A DNA stretch of 64,000 nucleotides from Alistipes_A hominis (GCF_014288115.1 NZ_JACOOK010000001.1:248001-312000); one strand, 5' to 3'. Positions 52,228 through 61,508 are shown, counted from the stretch's first letter. Notes: generated from the sequence alone by a model not told the origin. Made by a program: numbers and translations.

Positions 52228-52632
52228 TCAAAAATAAGGCTCCAACAATTTCAAAAACGACTGCGGGGCACGGCAGGCGCGGCGCGTGGCGCTGTTCATA
52301 AAGGCGAGCGTCACCGAACCGGTATTGATCCGCTCGCCGTTTTCCCGGTAAATCTCGAAATCGAAACGCATCCGCACCTTAGGCAGTTCGGCCAGCGTGA
52401 CCCGCACGGTCAGCAGATCATCGTCGTAGGCGGGAGCCCCGTAGCTGCTGTGCACGTCGAGCACCGGCAGCATCACCCCGTCCCGTTCCATCTGCCGGTA
52501 AGTCGTCCCGAACTCGCGCAGCATTTCGGTCCGCGCCACTTCGTAATAACGGATATAATTCGAATGGTGTACGATTCCCATGCAATCGGTCTCGTAATAG
52601 CGTACCCGTATCTGAACGTCCCTCGTAATCAT
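52228..52632 (-). CDS. YbgC-like acyl-CoA thioesterase (hotdog)
   Basis: 134 aa, single hotdog domain. RVRYYETDCMGIVHHSNYIR holds the catalytic Asp in YETDxMGIVHH, followed by YYEVARTEMLREFG, SYGAPAYDDDLLTVRV and GSVTLAFMN. These enzymes hydrolyse short-chain acyl-CoA esters; E. coli YbgC works with the Tol-Pal system, but no tol genes are near. It is separated from guaB upstream by a terminator, so it is expressed on its own or by read-through. Confidence 0.9.
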   Translation of the reverse strand: MITRDVQIRVRYYETDCMGIVHHSNYIRYYEVARTEMLREFGTTYRQMERDGVMLPVLDVHSSYGAPAYDDDLLTVRVTLAELPKVRMRFDFEIYRENGERINTGSVTLAFMNSATRRACRAPQSFLKLLEPYF

Positions 52633-52655
52633 AATCGCATCGGTTATAAAAATAA

Positions 52656-52681
52656 AAAGCGCCTCTGCAACGAGGCGCTTT
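52656..52681 (-). terminator. Terminator after guaB
   Basis: AAAGCGCCTC, 6-base loop, GAGGCGCTTT; on the minus strand it follows the guaB stop and ends in a T run. Confidence 0.8.
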
Positions 52682-52695
52682 CGGTTTCACAATCG

Positions 52696-54168
52696 TTATT
52701 CGCCCCGGCTGTAATTCGGAGCCTCGCGGGTGATGCTCACGTCGTGCGGATGGCTTTCGAGCATTCCCGAGTTGGTGATCCGGATGAAGCGAGCCGTTTT
52801 CAGCGTCGCGATGTCTTTTGCGCCGCAATACCCCATGCCGGCGCGCAGACCGCCGATCATCTGGTAGACCACTTCGGCCAAAGTTCCCTTATACGGTACG
52901 CGGGCGGCGATCCCTTCCGGAACCAACTTTTTGATATCGTCCTCCATGTCCTGGAAATAACGGTCTTTCGATCCCTGCTGCATTGCCTCGAGCGAACCCA
53001 TGCCGCGATAAGCCTTGAATTTACGTCCGTTGTAGATGATCGTCTCGCCGGGCGACTCCTCGACGCCCGCCAGCAACGATCCGGCCATCACCGCATCGGC
53101 CCCGGCGGCCAACGCCTTGACGATATCGCCCGAATAGCGCAGCCCGCCGTCGGCGATCACCGGAACGCCCGTACCGGCAACGGCCTTGGCGACGTCGTAA
53201 ATCGCCGAAAGCTGCGGAACCCCCACCCCGGCAATCACGCGCGTGGTACAGATCGACCCCGGGCCGATTCCGACCTTCACGCCGGAGGCTCCGGCGGCAA
53301 CCAGCATCTTCGCAGCCTCGCCCGTAGCGATATTTCCCACCACGACATCCAGGTCGGGGTACTCCTTTTTCACCCTTTTCAACATTTCGATCACATGGAT
53401 CGAATGTCCGTGCGCCGTATCGATTACGATGGCGTCCACCTGCGCCTCGTACAGCGCGGCCACACGCTCCATCGTGTTGTAGGTAACCCCGACGCCGGCG
53501 GCTACGCGCAAACGCCCTTTATCGTCCTTGGCCGCATTCGGGTTGGCCTGCACCTTCGTAATATCCTTGTAGGTCAGCAACCCGATCAGGCGGTTGTTGT
53601 CGTCCACGACCGGCAATTTCTCGATTTTGTTTTGCAACAGGATGTCCGAAGCGGTCTGTAGATCGGGATTGTGCGTGGTGATCAGATTGTCCTTGGTCAT
53701 CACCTCCTCGATCCGGCGCGACATGTCGCGCTGGAAGCGCAGGTCGCGGTTGGTAACGATCCCGATCAGGGTGTTGTCCGGCATCACGACCGGGATACCC
53801 CCGATCCGGTTCTCCTTCATCAGCACCAGCGCATCCCCCACGGTATTATCCTTGCCGATGGTGATCGGATCGTAGATCATGCCATTTTCGGCGCGCTTCA
53901 CCTTGCGCACCTGGGCTGCCTGTTCGGCAATAGTCATATTCTTGTGGATCACGCCGATACCGCCTGCCCGGGCGATCGCGATCGCCATATCGGCCTCGGT
54001 CACCGTGTCCATAGCCGCCGAAATGATCGGCGTATTGATCTGAACGTTGCGCGAAAAACGCGAAGCAATGCTGACTTCACGGGGAAGAACTTCCGAATAG
54101 CCCGGGATGAGCAACACATCGTCGAAAGTCAATCCTTCTGTCTGTACTCTGTCTGTTAGGAACGGCAT
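52696..54168 (-). CDS. guaB: Inosine-5'-monophosphate dehydrogenase
   Basis: 490 aa. TIM barrel split by a CBS pair: LTFDDVLLIPGYSEV and AMDTVTEADMAIAIARAGG before the CBS part (about 95-215, MTKDNLITT, NRLIGLLTYKDI), then VVVGNIATGEAA, the catalytic-Cys loop GIGPGSICTTRVIAGVGVPQ, ADGGLRYSGDIVKALAAGAD, and the flap RGMGSLEAM. It converts IMP to XMP with NAD+, the first committed step to GMP. The end GGLRAGMGYCGAKDI is typical. No neighbour functionally tied to it. Confidence 0.97.
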   Translation of the reverse strand: MPFLTDRVQTEGLTFDDVLLIPGYSEVLPREVSIASRFSRNVQINTPIISAAMDTVTEADMAIAIARAGGIGVIHKNMTIAEQAAQVRKVKRAENGMIYDPITIGKDNTVGDALVLMKENRIGGIPVVMPDNTLIGIVTNRDLRFQRDMSRRIEEVMTKDNLITTHNPDLQTASDILLQNKIEKLPVVDDNNRLIGLLTYKDITKVQANPNAAKDDKGRLRVAAGVGVTYNTMERVAALYEAQVDAIVIDTAHGHSIHVIEMLKRVKKEYPDLDVVVGNIATGEAAKMLVAAGASGVKVGIGPGSICTTRVIAGVGVPQLSAIYDVAKAVAGTGVPVIADGGLRYSGDIVKALAAGADAVMAGSLLAGVEESPGETIIYNGRKFKAYRGMGSLEAMQQGSKDRYFQDMEDDIKKLVPEGIAARVPYKGTLAEVVYQMIGGLRAGMGYCGAKDIATLKTARFIRITNSGMLESHPHDVSITREAPNYSRGE

Positions 54169-54326
54169 GGTATGATCTGTTTAAATAAATAATTTCGGCT
54201 CGCTTATTCGGTATATAACGCAACGTCCGGCGGGCTTATCGCCGACCGGTAATTTCGATACATCCAAGTAAATTTGTGCAAAATTAATAAATATCCGCTA
54301 AAATCCACACTACGCGACCCAACTTT

Positions 54327-55103
54327 TTACCGGAATTCGATGGCTACGGCAGCCGAAGCCGGCACCCCGTCAGTCCGGTCGAGACGCAACCGACGGTCGG
54401 CCGAAACGGCCAGGCGGGCCGCAAAACCGGCCTCCGAAAACTCTTTCGGCCGGCAAAACACCGGATACTCGCCCGCAGGAGGCAGCAGCTTGACCGGTTC
54501 CACGCCGGACAGCGCCCCGTCCCCTTCAAGCCGGGCGCAGATAAAATAAGGAGCGTCCAGATAATCCGCCGCACGGTAAACATCGCCCGAAAGAATCATC
54601 CGGCGGATCGCCGTCGAACTGACTTTGCTCTCGCCGACCTGCTGACACGGCATCCGTTCCAGCGCGAAACCGCATTCGGCGCTCAATGCGGAAAGCGAAT
54701 CGTAGTCGCCCTCCTTGTTATGCCCCAGATGGTGATTATAGCCGACCAGCAACGCATCCATATGCAGTTTTCCGACCAAGTCGTTGCAGACGAAATCACG
54801 CGGACTGCGCCGGCTGAACGCTTTGTCGAAAGGCACGACGACCGTAGCGCCGACTCCCACAGACTCCAGCAGACTCAGTTTTTCGGGTAGCGTACTGAGC
54901 AACATCACCGGTTCGCCGCCCACGATCGTACGCGGATGCGGATGGAACGTAACGACCACGCTTTCGCCGCCCCGTTCGGCCGCCAGCGCATTGATCCGCG
55001 CGAGGATCGTCCGGTGACCGCGGTGCACGCCGTCGTAAGAACCGATCGTCACCACCGGCCGACGGATCGCGTCCGTCCTTTCGAAACCGTAAAAAACACG
55101 CAT
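54327..55103 (-). CDS. ribF: FAD synthetase (FMN adenylyltransferase) lacking the riboflavin kinase domain
   Basis: 258 aa from the ATG at 55103; a longer upstream frame lies in the rex gene. The N-terminal nucleotidyltransferase is clear: VVTIGSYDGVHRGHRTIL, VVVTFHPHPRTIV, MDALLVGYNHHLGHNKEGDY and ESKVSSTAIRRMILSGDV. Usual RibF is about 310 residues with a C-terminal kinase domain bearing a GRTLGFPTANI-like motif; here the sequence continues only about 70 residues and that motif is absent, so riboflavin phosphorylation should come from another protein. rex lies 14 bp upstream on the same strand. Confidence 0.85.
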   Translation of the reverse strand: MRVFYGFERTDAIRRPVVTIGSYDGVHRGHRTILARINALAAERGGESVVVTFHPHPRTIVGGEPVMLLSTLPEKLSLLESVGVGATVVVPFDKAFSRRSPRDFVCNDLVGKLHMDALLVGYNHHLGHNKEGDYDSLSALSAECGFALERMPCQQVGESKVSSTAIRRMILSGDVYRAADYLDAPYFICARLEGDGALSGVEPVKLLPPAGEYPVFCRPKEFSEAGFAARLAVSADRRLRLDRTDGVPASAAVAIEFR

Positions 55104-55117
55104 CCGGATGATCGTTT

Positions 55118-55762
55118 TCAGTTTTGAGCGTCCGTACTTTCCTCGGCCTCCTTGACAAAATAGGCGACCTTTTCGAGTACGGTCGTGATATCGTAATTTT
55201 CGACAAAAATCCCGCGCGGGAAATTGAGCGGCATCGAAGTGAAATTCAGCACTCCCTTGATCCCGGCATTGATGATCGGCACGACCAGTTCCGACGCGAT
55301 CGACGTCGGCGACGACAGGATCACGATCTTGATGTCGGACTTCTGCACCTGCTCTTCGAAACTCTCCATGCCGTAACACGGGATGCCGTCGATCTCGTGC
55401 CCCACTTTATCCCCGTCGACGTCGAACGACGCTACGATCCGCAGTTTCGACCGGCGGCCGTTGAAATATTTCGTCAGTGCCTGTCCGAGATTCCCCATCC
55501 CGAGCACCCCGATATTGACAACGTTCGGACTGTCGAGTATCCCGCTGATAAAATCGATCAGCACCTCGACGTCGTAACCCTTTTTCGTATCGCTCGAAAA
55601 GCCGATCAGCATCAGGTCGCGCCGCACCTGAACGGCCGTAATGCCATGAATACCGGCAAGTACGTGCGAAAAGATATGCGTGATGCCCTGATTATGGCAA
55701 GCAAGCAGCGTGCGGCGGTATTCGCTCAGACGCTCGATGGTTTTTTCGGGAATTTCACTCAT
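55118..55762 (-). CDS. rex: Redox-sensing transcriptional repressor Rex
   Basis: 214 aa from the ATG at 55762 (a frame open to 55816 includes the promoter). Winged-helix DNA-binding half (residues 1-75, PEKTIERLSEYRRTLLAC, VQVRRDLMLIG) and a Rossmann half with GVLGMGNLGQALTKYF (GxGxxG) and IVILSSPTS. Rex binds NADH or NAD+ and represses fermentation and respiratory genes when NADH is low. The upstream TATCTTTG promoter has spacing of 21 bp. It shares its transcript with the FAD synthetase gene. No Rex operator was recognised in the window. Confidence 0.95.
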   Translation of the reverse strand: MSEIPEKTIERLSEYRRTLLACHNQGITHIFSHVLAGIHGITAVQVRRDLMLIGFSSDTKKGYDVEVLIDFISGILDSPNVVNIGVLGMGNLGQALTKYFNGRRSKLRIVASFDVDGDKVGHEIDGIPCYGMESFEEQVQKSDIKIVILSSPTSIASELVVPIINAGIKGVLNFTSMPLNFPRGIFVENYDITTVLEKVAYFVKEAEESTDAQN

Positions 55763-55784
55763 GCGGCAGCGGATAAAGAATACG

Positions 55785-55817
55785 CAAAGATAGCATTTTT
55801 CGCCGCCAATGCCCAAA
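55785..55817 (-). promoter_or_regulatory. Promoter of the rex-ribF unit
   Basis: Minus strand: TTTG, 21 bp, TATCTTTG, 22 bp before the chosen rex ATG. Confidence 0.65.
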
Positions 55818-55867
55818 CCGGAGTCCGGAATCCGTCCTGGGAAACCGGCAAAACCCGGAAAAACATT

Positions 55868-55875
55868 ATCTTTGC
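55868..55875 (+). promoter_or_regulatory. -7 promoter box of the HAD phosphatase gene
   Basis: TATCTTTG, an exact consensus match 26 bp before the ATG at 55902; no clear -33 element. Confidence 0.5.
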
Positions 55876-55901
55876 CGCAAATTCAATAAGCAAAGAAGGC
55901 T

Positions 55902-56552
55902 ATGATCAAGGGAGTAATTTTCGACATGGACGGCGTTCTGGTGGACAACCGCGACGCACACATCGAGGCATTCGAAATCATTTGCAGGAAATACGGGGTT
56001 CCGTTCGACCGCGAAAAATTCATGCCTACGTTCGGCATGACCAACGACCTGATCCTCGAACGGCTGATGCCCGAGGTAATCAAGACGACGGACTGGAAAA
56101 AGATCGCCGTCGAAAAGGAAAACATCTACCGCGAAATCTTCGAGCGCACGATCGCTCCGGCCAAAGGACTGGTCGATTTCCTGAAAGCGCTGAAAAAAGA
56201 AGGGTATAAAACCGCCGTAGGATCGTCGGGCAACACGCCGAACGTCAACTTCGTGCTCGACCGTTGCGGAATCGCCGGATACTTCGACGCCATTGCCAAC
56301 GGCGACATGATCACCCGCGGCAAGCCCGATCCGGAGGTCTACCTGCTGGCAGCTAAAAAACTGGAACTCGCTCCCGGCGAATGCATCGTGGTCGAAGACG
56401 CCCCGGTAGGCATCCGGGCCGCCCGCAGCGCCGGAGAATCGGTCGTCGCCATCGCTTCGACCTTCCGCCGCGAAGACCTGTCCGATTACGACATCCTGAT
56501 CGACGACTTTACGCAGATCACACCGGAAGACATCCGGAATTTGAAAAAATAG
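55902..56552 (+). CDS. HAD-superfamily phosphatase/phosphoglucomutase-like protein
   Basis: 216 aa. HAD motifs: IFDMDGVLVDNRDAHIEAF (motif I DMDG), VGSSGNTPN (motif II), GKPDPEVYLLAAKKLEL (motif III Lys) and VVEDAPVGIRAARSAGES (motif IV). The helical cap sits at about 15-80. This is the DMDGVLVD type shared with beta-phosphoglucomutase and several sugar-phosphate phosphatases; I cannot choose between them. It starts divergent to rex and is closed by a long terminator shared with the next convergent gene. Confidence 0.88.
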   Translation: MIKGVIFDMDGVLVDNRDAHIEAFEIICRKYGVPFDREKFMPTFGMTNDLILERLMPEVIKTTDWKKIAVEKENIYREIFERTIAPAKGLVDFLKALKKEGYKTAVGSSGNTPNVNFVLDRCGIAGYFDAIANGDMITRGKPDPEVYLLAAKKLELAPGECIVVEDAPVGIRAARSAGESVVAIASTFRREDLSDYDILIDDFTQITPEDIRNLKK

Positions 56553-56577
56553 CGGCGCGCCCCCGCTCCGGAATCGA

Positions 56578-56620
56578 AATGCGGGGAAGGTTATACGCAA
56601 CGTATAACCTTCCCCGCATT
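56578..56620. terminator. Bidirectional terminator between HAD and leukocidin-like genes
   Basis: AATGCGGGGAAGGTTATACG, 3-base loop, exact complement; 20-bp stem followed by TTTT. Confidence 0.9.
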
Positions 56621-56644
56621 TTTTCGGATCTGCGGAACAGAATC

Positions 56645-58171
56645 TTATTTCACGGCAGGCAAAGTAAAAGTTTCCGAATGATCGGCATTCCTCGTCCGTT
56701 CCCAGCAGGTTGTCCCCATCTTTCCGCAACTCGATTTAAGCTGCACGGACAGGGTGCCTTTGAACTGCGGAGTCCGGCTTTTCACCGGCGTCGAAATAAT
56801 AAAGTCCGTACCGGCCTGAAGTTTGGTCCTCCCCGTCAGGCTGCCTTCGTACATATTGACACAGGCCGTAGAGAACGGGGCGTAAGTCGTGCGCACGCCG
56901 CTCAGGATAAAAGACCACGAAGCCTTGCATTCCGAACCGTTATCCCCGTTATCGGCAATCGTTACGTCGTTTACCGTGTAGGTATGGCTGTTGGACACGG
57001 AAATTCCTCCGCTCAGCCCGACCGTAGCCCCGGCACTCTCACCTCCGAATTTATAGGAGACGTTCCCGCCCAGGTTCCAGGAGAATCCGGACGTATAGGA
57101 CTGGCTCGACTGCGTGGAAGTGGGCGAACTGCGGTGAATCTTCACATCGTTCGCATTGCTCACCGGCTCGAACGTAACGTCCACCTGCCGGCCGAACCAT
57201 TCGCATACCTTGGCGATTCCGCTGACGCTTTTACTATAAACTCCCACGTACGTATTTTTAAACGGGCAGGAAATCTCCTCGTGGATATAATAGTAATTAC
57301 GCTGTTCGTCTTCGCTGAATGCATACCACACGTCGAACTCCACCTGGTAGTTATTCGTATGCGATCCTTTTTTCGAACTCCGGTAGTCGCTCGACTCGAT
57401 CTTCTGGGATTTGTAAATATAGAATTTGGTCGCATTCATCAGTTGGGTCAGTTCTTTCTGCTCGTCCCCGCTTTTGGTCCCGTTCGCGACCGACATTCCG
57501 GCTGTTCCGTTTACAGCAGCCAGCGCATCTTTAATTTCGGTCAGCGCCATATCGCACAACTCCCCCTGACTGAAATCGTCGGTAAAATCGCCGTCCGTAT
57601 CGGTCGGTTCGAGCAGCATCGCAAGGCTCGCCGCTCCGGGTAGCGGACCGGTCCATATCCACAGGGGCAGTTCCCCGCCGTTAGGCTCCTCTTCCGCATC
57701 TCCGACCGCATACGGATTATAATTCTCCACCATGCGGCAAACCCGTTCGAAATCCTTTTCGGAACCTCCTTCCATAACCAACAGCACCCCCGCTTCGTGC
57801 ATCTTTTTCAGGGCGTCCAATCCCGCCGCATTCCCTACGATGGAAGACGCTTCATCCACGTTGAAAAGCAGGCAGTCTCCCTGCGACGGAATCGAAACGC
57901 CGTCCCATTTCTGAGCAGAAGCGAAACGCGATACGAAATTGTCTTTCAGCGAACAACTATCCGTCGCCGCATCCGCATCGGAAAAGAAATAGAGCGTCGT
58001 ATTCATTTTGACCTCTTCCTGATCCGTTTCCGGCTGCGGATCGACGTCGTACAAATCCGGGTCCACCGCATTGTCCACCGTCGGATCGTCCGTCCCTTCC
58101 TTTTCGTCCGCACAGCCGACCGTTCCCACGAACAGAGCGGCCGCCATCGCACAATACAATATCCTTTTCAT
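56645..58171 (-). CDS. Leukocidin/hemolysin-like lipoprotein
   Basis: 508 aa from the ATG at 58171. Lipoprotein signal YCAMAAALFVGTVGCADEKEG. The N-terminal 230 residues are acidic (DLYDVDPQPETDQEEVKMNT, CLLFNVDEASSIVGN) and not a known domain. The C-terminal 280 residues look like the Bacteroidota leukocidin/hemolysin family: NNYQVEFDVWYAFSEDEQRN, EISCPFKNTYVGVYSKS, TSGFSWNLGGNVSYKFGGES, SVSNSHTYTVNDV and TGRTKLQAGTDFIISTP. Such proteins could form surface pores or bind glycans; toxin activity is not shown. It stands alone, behind its own terminator. Confidence 0.65.
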   Translation of the reverse strand: MKRILYCAMAAALFVGTVGCADEKEGTDDPTVDNAVDPDLYDVDPQPETDQEEVKMNTTLYFFSDADAATDSCSLKDNFVSRFASAQKWDGVSIPSQGDCLLFNVDEASSIVGNAAGLDALKKMHEAGVLLVMEGGSEKDFERVCRMVENYNPYAVGDAEEEPNGGELPLWIWTGPLPGAASLAMLLEPTDTDGDFTDDFSQGELCDMALTEIKDALAAVNGTAGMSVANGTKSGDEQKELTQLMNATKFYIYKSQKIESSDYRSSKKGSHTNNYQVEFDVWYAFSEDEQRNYYYIHEEISCPFKNTYVGVYSKSVSGIAKVCEWFGRQVDVTFEPVSNANDVKIHRSSPTSTQSSQSYTSGFSWNLGGNVSYKFGGESAGATVGLSGGISVSNSHTYTVNDVTIADNGDNGSECKASWSFILSGVRTTYAPFSTACVNMYEGSLTGRTKLQAGTDFIISTPVKSRTPQFKGTLSVQLKSSCGKMGTTCWERTRNADHSETFTLPAVK

Positions 58172-58293
58172 CTGTTTTTTTAATTTGAACATGAAACAAC
58201 GATTATATCGGCAAAGATACTGCATATGACCCGAAATCCGACATCGGAAAACGTAAATTATGACCCGGCCGAAACGTCGTTCGGCCGGAAACC

Positions 58294-59064
58294 TCAGGAA
58301 CCGGCTTCATCCGCACCGGATTGCCCGCCTTGCTGCTTATGCGACTGAAAACGGCTCGTAATGTATACCGTAAAAATCGGGAACAGCATCATGCCCGACG
58401 CGGCCAGCACGACGGAAAGCACCTCGCCGGTACCCGTCCTCGCGAAGATATTCGACCCGACGGTGGTGACGTTCATAAAAGCCCACCACAGAGCCTCGCC
58501 GTAAGAAGTGACGGCAGGATTGACCGGATGCTCCAGCATGAAAAATACGAGACTGGCGAAATAGGTCAGCGACAGGATAATCAGAATGTAGGAAACCAGC
58601 AGGCTGGTCAGTTTGCTGCGCGTGATCCACCCCACCGTAATAGCCAACCCGTATCCGCCGCGCACCAAGGGCATCAACCGGAAAATGTAGGAAATCTCCG
58701 AAGCCGGGTTCATCTGGAAATAGGGAACCAGATGCAGGTAGGGAATCGCGACCAGGAAGAAGAGGAAATTTCGCCAGACGAACCTCATCTTTTTCGGACT
58801 CAGGTACAGCCGGTAAAAAAAGTCGATCAAAAAAACGATACAGACCCAAAGCTGTATTTTCATGTACGACTTATAGTAAAGCTGCTGCGAATCGTGGAAA
58901 ACTTCGAAAGACAGCGCAGCGATCACCAGCACGCTGCCCAACAACACCAGCACATTCAGCAGATTGCGGATCGCCTTCTCGATGCGGGCGCGGACCGGAG
59001 GTTTCGAAAAGGCGGCCGGATCGCCCCCCGCCGTCCGGGACGGAACGGAAACAGAATTATTCAT
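58294..59064 (-). CDS. Potassium-channel-like membrane protein with a TVGSN filter
   Basis: 256 aa from the ATG at 59064. Helices: LNVLVLLGSVLVIAALSFEV, MKIQLWVCIVFLIDFFYRL, NFLFFLVAIPYLHLVPYFQM, a basic pre-S4-like part, then SLLVSYILIILSLTYFASLV, pore loop ALWWAFMNVTTVGSNIF and the last helix EVLSVVLAASGMMLFPIFTV. The topology is that of a voltage-type K+ channel subunit, but the signature TVGYG is TVGSN here. Whether it conducts K+ is unknown. It sits upstream of the TonB receptor without a close link. Confidence 0.75.
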   Translation of the reverse strand: MNNSVSVPSRTAGGDPAAFSKPPVRARIEKAIRNLLNVLVLLGSVLVIAALSFEVFHDSQQLYYKSYMKIQLWVCIVFLIDFFYRLYLSPKKMRFVWRNFLFFLVAIPYLHLVPYFQMNPASEISYIFRLMPLVRGGYGLAITVGWITRSKLTSLLVSYILIILSLTYFASLVFFMLEHPVNPAVTSYGEALWWAFMNVTTVGSNIFARTGTGEVLSVVLAASGMMLFPIFTVYITSRFQSHKQQGGQSGADEAGS

Positions 59065-59176
59065 AACGATTGCGTAATTGGTTGAATACTCAATCCCACG
59101 CAAAAAAAATGCCTTACTGCCCCGCCCCCGAAGATCGCGCGGTTTTCGCCGGACACTCCGCAGGGGCGCGGCACGA

Positions 59177-61459
59177 TCAATCGTGTCCGAACGCGTAACT
59201 GATCCGCACGAACATGTTCCGGGGCGACGTGATGTCGGAATTGAAATTGACGATCGACGGCTGGCGGTTGAACATATTGTTCACGCCGACCGACAGCGTA
59301 ACCCGCTGCGGGAACGTAGCATTGACGACGGCGTCGCAGACCGCATATCCGTCGTGATGCGCCGTATAGGTTCCCGTCCAATATTTCATACTCGCCATCG
59401 AAGAGCCGGTCATGTCCAGCACCGGCATAAAGTCTTCGTAATCCTTGGCTCCCACGTAACGCACGGCGGCATTCAGTCCGATGTAGCATTTGCGGATCAT
59501 AAAACCGTAATCGGCCTGGAACGTCGCGGTATGCGGACTCGGGAAGATATACTGAGTGGAGCTCTCCGGAGCGTCGTCCGTCTGGTAGATATAATTATAA
59601 TTGGCCCGGACGAACAACCCGCGCGCCAACCGCACGTTAGCCATCACTTCCACGCCGGCGAACTGGCTGCGGTTGATATTCTCGTACTGTAAGATCGTCT
59701 CCACTCCTTCGGCATGTCCGCGCACGTCGATCTTATTGCGGAAAAAGCTTTTATAAGCGGTAGCCGAAAAATTGACGCCCTCGCGGTTGTATTCGGCGGC
59801 CAGCGAGACGTAGTGGTTCGTTTCGGGGCGCAGGCGGTCGTTTCCGCGGATCACGGTGGTTTGCCCCGGGATCGGCACCGTAAATTCCATATACATCTCC
59901 TTCAGCGACGGAGTCCGGTAGCCGCTGGCGTAATTCGCCCTGAGCGAACAGTGACCGACCGTATATTTGGCCGACAGCTTCGGCGTGACGCTCCATCCGA
60001 AACGGTTGTTGTAGTTGCCCCGCACGCCGGCTACGAAACTGAGCGCATGCCCGTTGAGAATTTCGTCCTGGACGTACAGCGATCCGGAGGTCATGCTTTC
60101 CGGCGCGTCGAAACCGAGCGAATCGCGATTCAAGTCGAAACGCAGCCGCTCATTGACCATTTCGACGCCGGTCGTCAGCCGGTTGTACTCGCCGGCCTGA
60201 AACGTCCACAGCAGACGCGGGATGTTGTACGAATGCCGTTGCTTGGGAACCGTCGCCGACGAAAGGCTGTCCAGGTTGCGGTAATAGCCGTCGTGCATGA
60301 ACGACAGGTAAATCTTATTGTTCCTGTTCGGCGAGTGCTCCATCTGAGCCTTCACGTTGTAGCCGCTGTACGACTCGTAGGTCCACGGTTTCGAATTGTT
60401 CGACATCGGGTTCTCGTCGAGGATGCTGCCGTTGAAATCGTAGCGGTTCTTGCTGAAATAACTTCCGGTCACCTGAAACCTGAACTTATCGGACAGTTCG
60501 TAATCGAAACGCTGGCTGACATTGATGTCGCGCCACCCGCTGACGCTCAGTCCCCGCTTATCGGGCGCAACGCTGACCGTCGTATCGCGCACCGTCCGTC
60601 CGACGACGAATACCGGCATGCCGGTCGCCGGATCCATCTGCGGACGCATACCGACGACGTTGCCTTCCGGCCCGAGCACCGGAATCATCTTCGGCGTCAT
60701 CATGTTTAGCGAATCGTAATGGCGCACTTCGTTTTTGGTTCCCACCAACCGGTAGGCATCGGTCGACCGGTACGAAAAAGCGGTCAGCGACTTGAACTTC
60801 CCAAGGTTGAAACCGATCGAGAAATCGCCCTTCAGGTTCGGCAGATCGAGCTTGTCGCGGTAAAATCGGCTGTCGCGCGGCGTAGCGCTGCCGGCCAGGC
60901 TGTCGCCTCCGTTTCGCTGGAACGGCGTGCCGTAACGCAGCGAGGCGTTGATTTCGTATTTTTGTACCGGCATCCGGGTAATCAGGTTTACGACGGCGCC
61001 CATCGCGTTCGAACCGTACAGCACCGAAGAAGCGCCGCGGACGATCTCGATCCGGGCGATGTTGTCCATCGGAATCCGCGCATAGTCGATGTTGCCGTAA
61101 GTTTCGCCGGCGATACGCTCCCCATCGACAAGGAACAGCACATAGCGCGCATCCAACCCCTGGAACGACAGCGACGAACCGTAACCGGCCTGGTGGAACT
61201 CGACGCCGGCAAGCTCCCCTTCGAGCGCCTGCTGCAAAGTCGCCACGCCGCGCCGCTGGATGTCTTTGGCCGTAATCACCCGGGTGATAATCGGGGTGTC
61301 TTTCAACATCAGCGGCGTGCGCGTAGCCGTCACCACCACTTCATTCATATTGTAGGATAAACTGTCGGGGGGCAATGCGGAAACTTTTCCGGTTTCCGCC
61401 GCAAATCCGCGGGATACCGCTACGACAGACAGGACAAGGCATAAAATCCGTCTCTTCAT
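59177..61459 (-). CDS. TonB-dependent outer-membrane receptor
   Basis: 760 aa from the ATG at 61459 (frame open to 61471). Signal peptide ILCLVLSVVAVSRGFAAE. Plug domain about 35-160: MNEVVVTATRTPLMLKDTPI, ARIEIVRGASSVLYGSNAMG, VNLITRMP. The barrel follows to a C-terminal YAFGHD-type end. The plug resembles those of Cir/BtuB-class receptors, which take up siderophores, cobalamin or other ligands; the ligand is not readable. No SusD or Fe-uptake genes are near. A TAACTTTG box precedes it. Confidence 0.92.
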   Translation of the reverse strand: MKRRILCLVLSVVAVSRGFAAETGKVSALPPDSLSYNMNEVVVTATRTPLMLKDTPIITRVITAKDIQRRGVATLQQALEGELAGVEFHQAGYGSSLSFQGLDARYVLFLVDGERIAGETYGNIDYARIPMDNIARIEIVRGASSVLYGSNAMGAVVNLITRMPVQKYEINASLRYGTPFQRNGGDSLAGSATPRDSRFYRDKLDLPNLKGDFSIGFNLGKFKSLTAFSYRSTDAYRLVGTKNEVRHYDSLNMMTPKMIPVLGPEGNVVGMRPQMDPATGMPVFVVGRTVRDTTVSVAPDKRGLSVSGWRDINVSQRFDYELSDKFRFQVTGSYFSKNRYDFNGSILDENPMSNNSKPWTYESYSGYNVKAQMEHSPNRNNKIYLSFMHDGYYRNLDSLSSATVPKQRHSYNIPRLLWTFQAGEYNRLTTGVEMVNERLRFDLNRDSLGFDAPESMTSGSLYVQDEILNGHALSFVAGVRGNYNNRFGWSVTPKLSAKYTVGHCSLRANYASGYRTPSLKEMYMEFTVPIPGQTTVIRGNDRLRPETNHYVSLAAEYNREGVNFSATAYKSFFRNKIDVRGHAEGVETILQYENINRSQFAGVEVMANVRLARGLFVRANYNYIYQTDDAPESSTQYIFPSPHTATFQADYGFMIRKCYIGLNAAVRYVGAKDYEDFMPVLDMTGSSMASMKYWTGTYTAHHDGYAVCDAVVNATFPQRVTLSVGVNNMFNRQPSIVNFNSDITSPRNMFVRISYAFGHD

Positions 61460-61500
61460 TTGCTCTCTCAAAATTTGGGTTACCGAGCTCTCAATCTTTG

Positions 61501-61508
61501 CAAAGTTA
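61501..61508 (-). promoter_or_regulatory. -7 promoter box of the TonB receptor gene
   Basis: Minus strand TAACTTTG, an exact TAnnTTTG match, 42 bp before the ATG at 61459. Confidence 0.5.
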
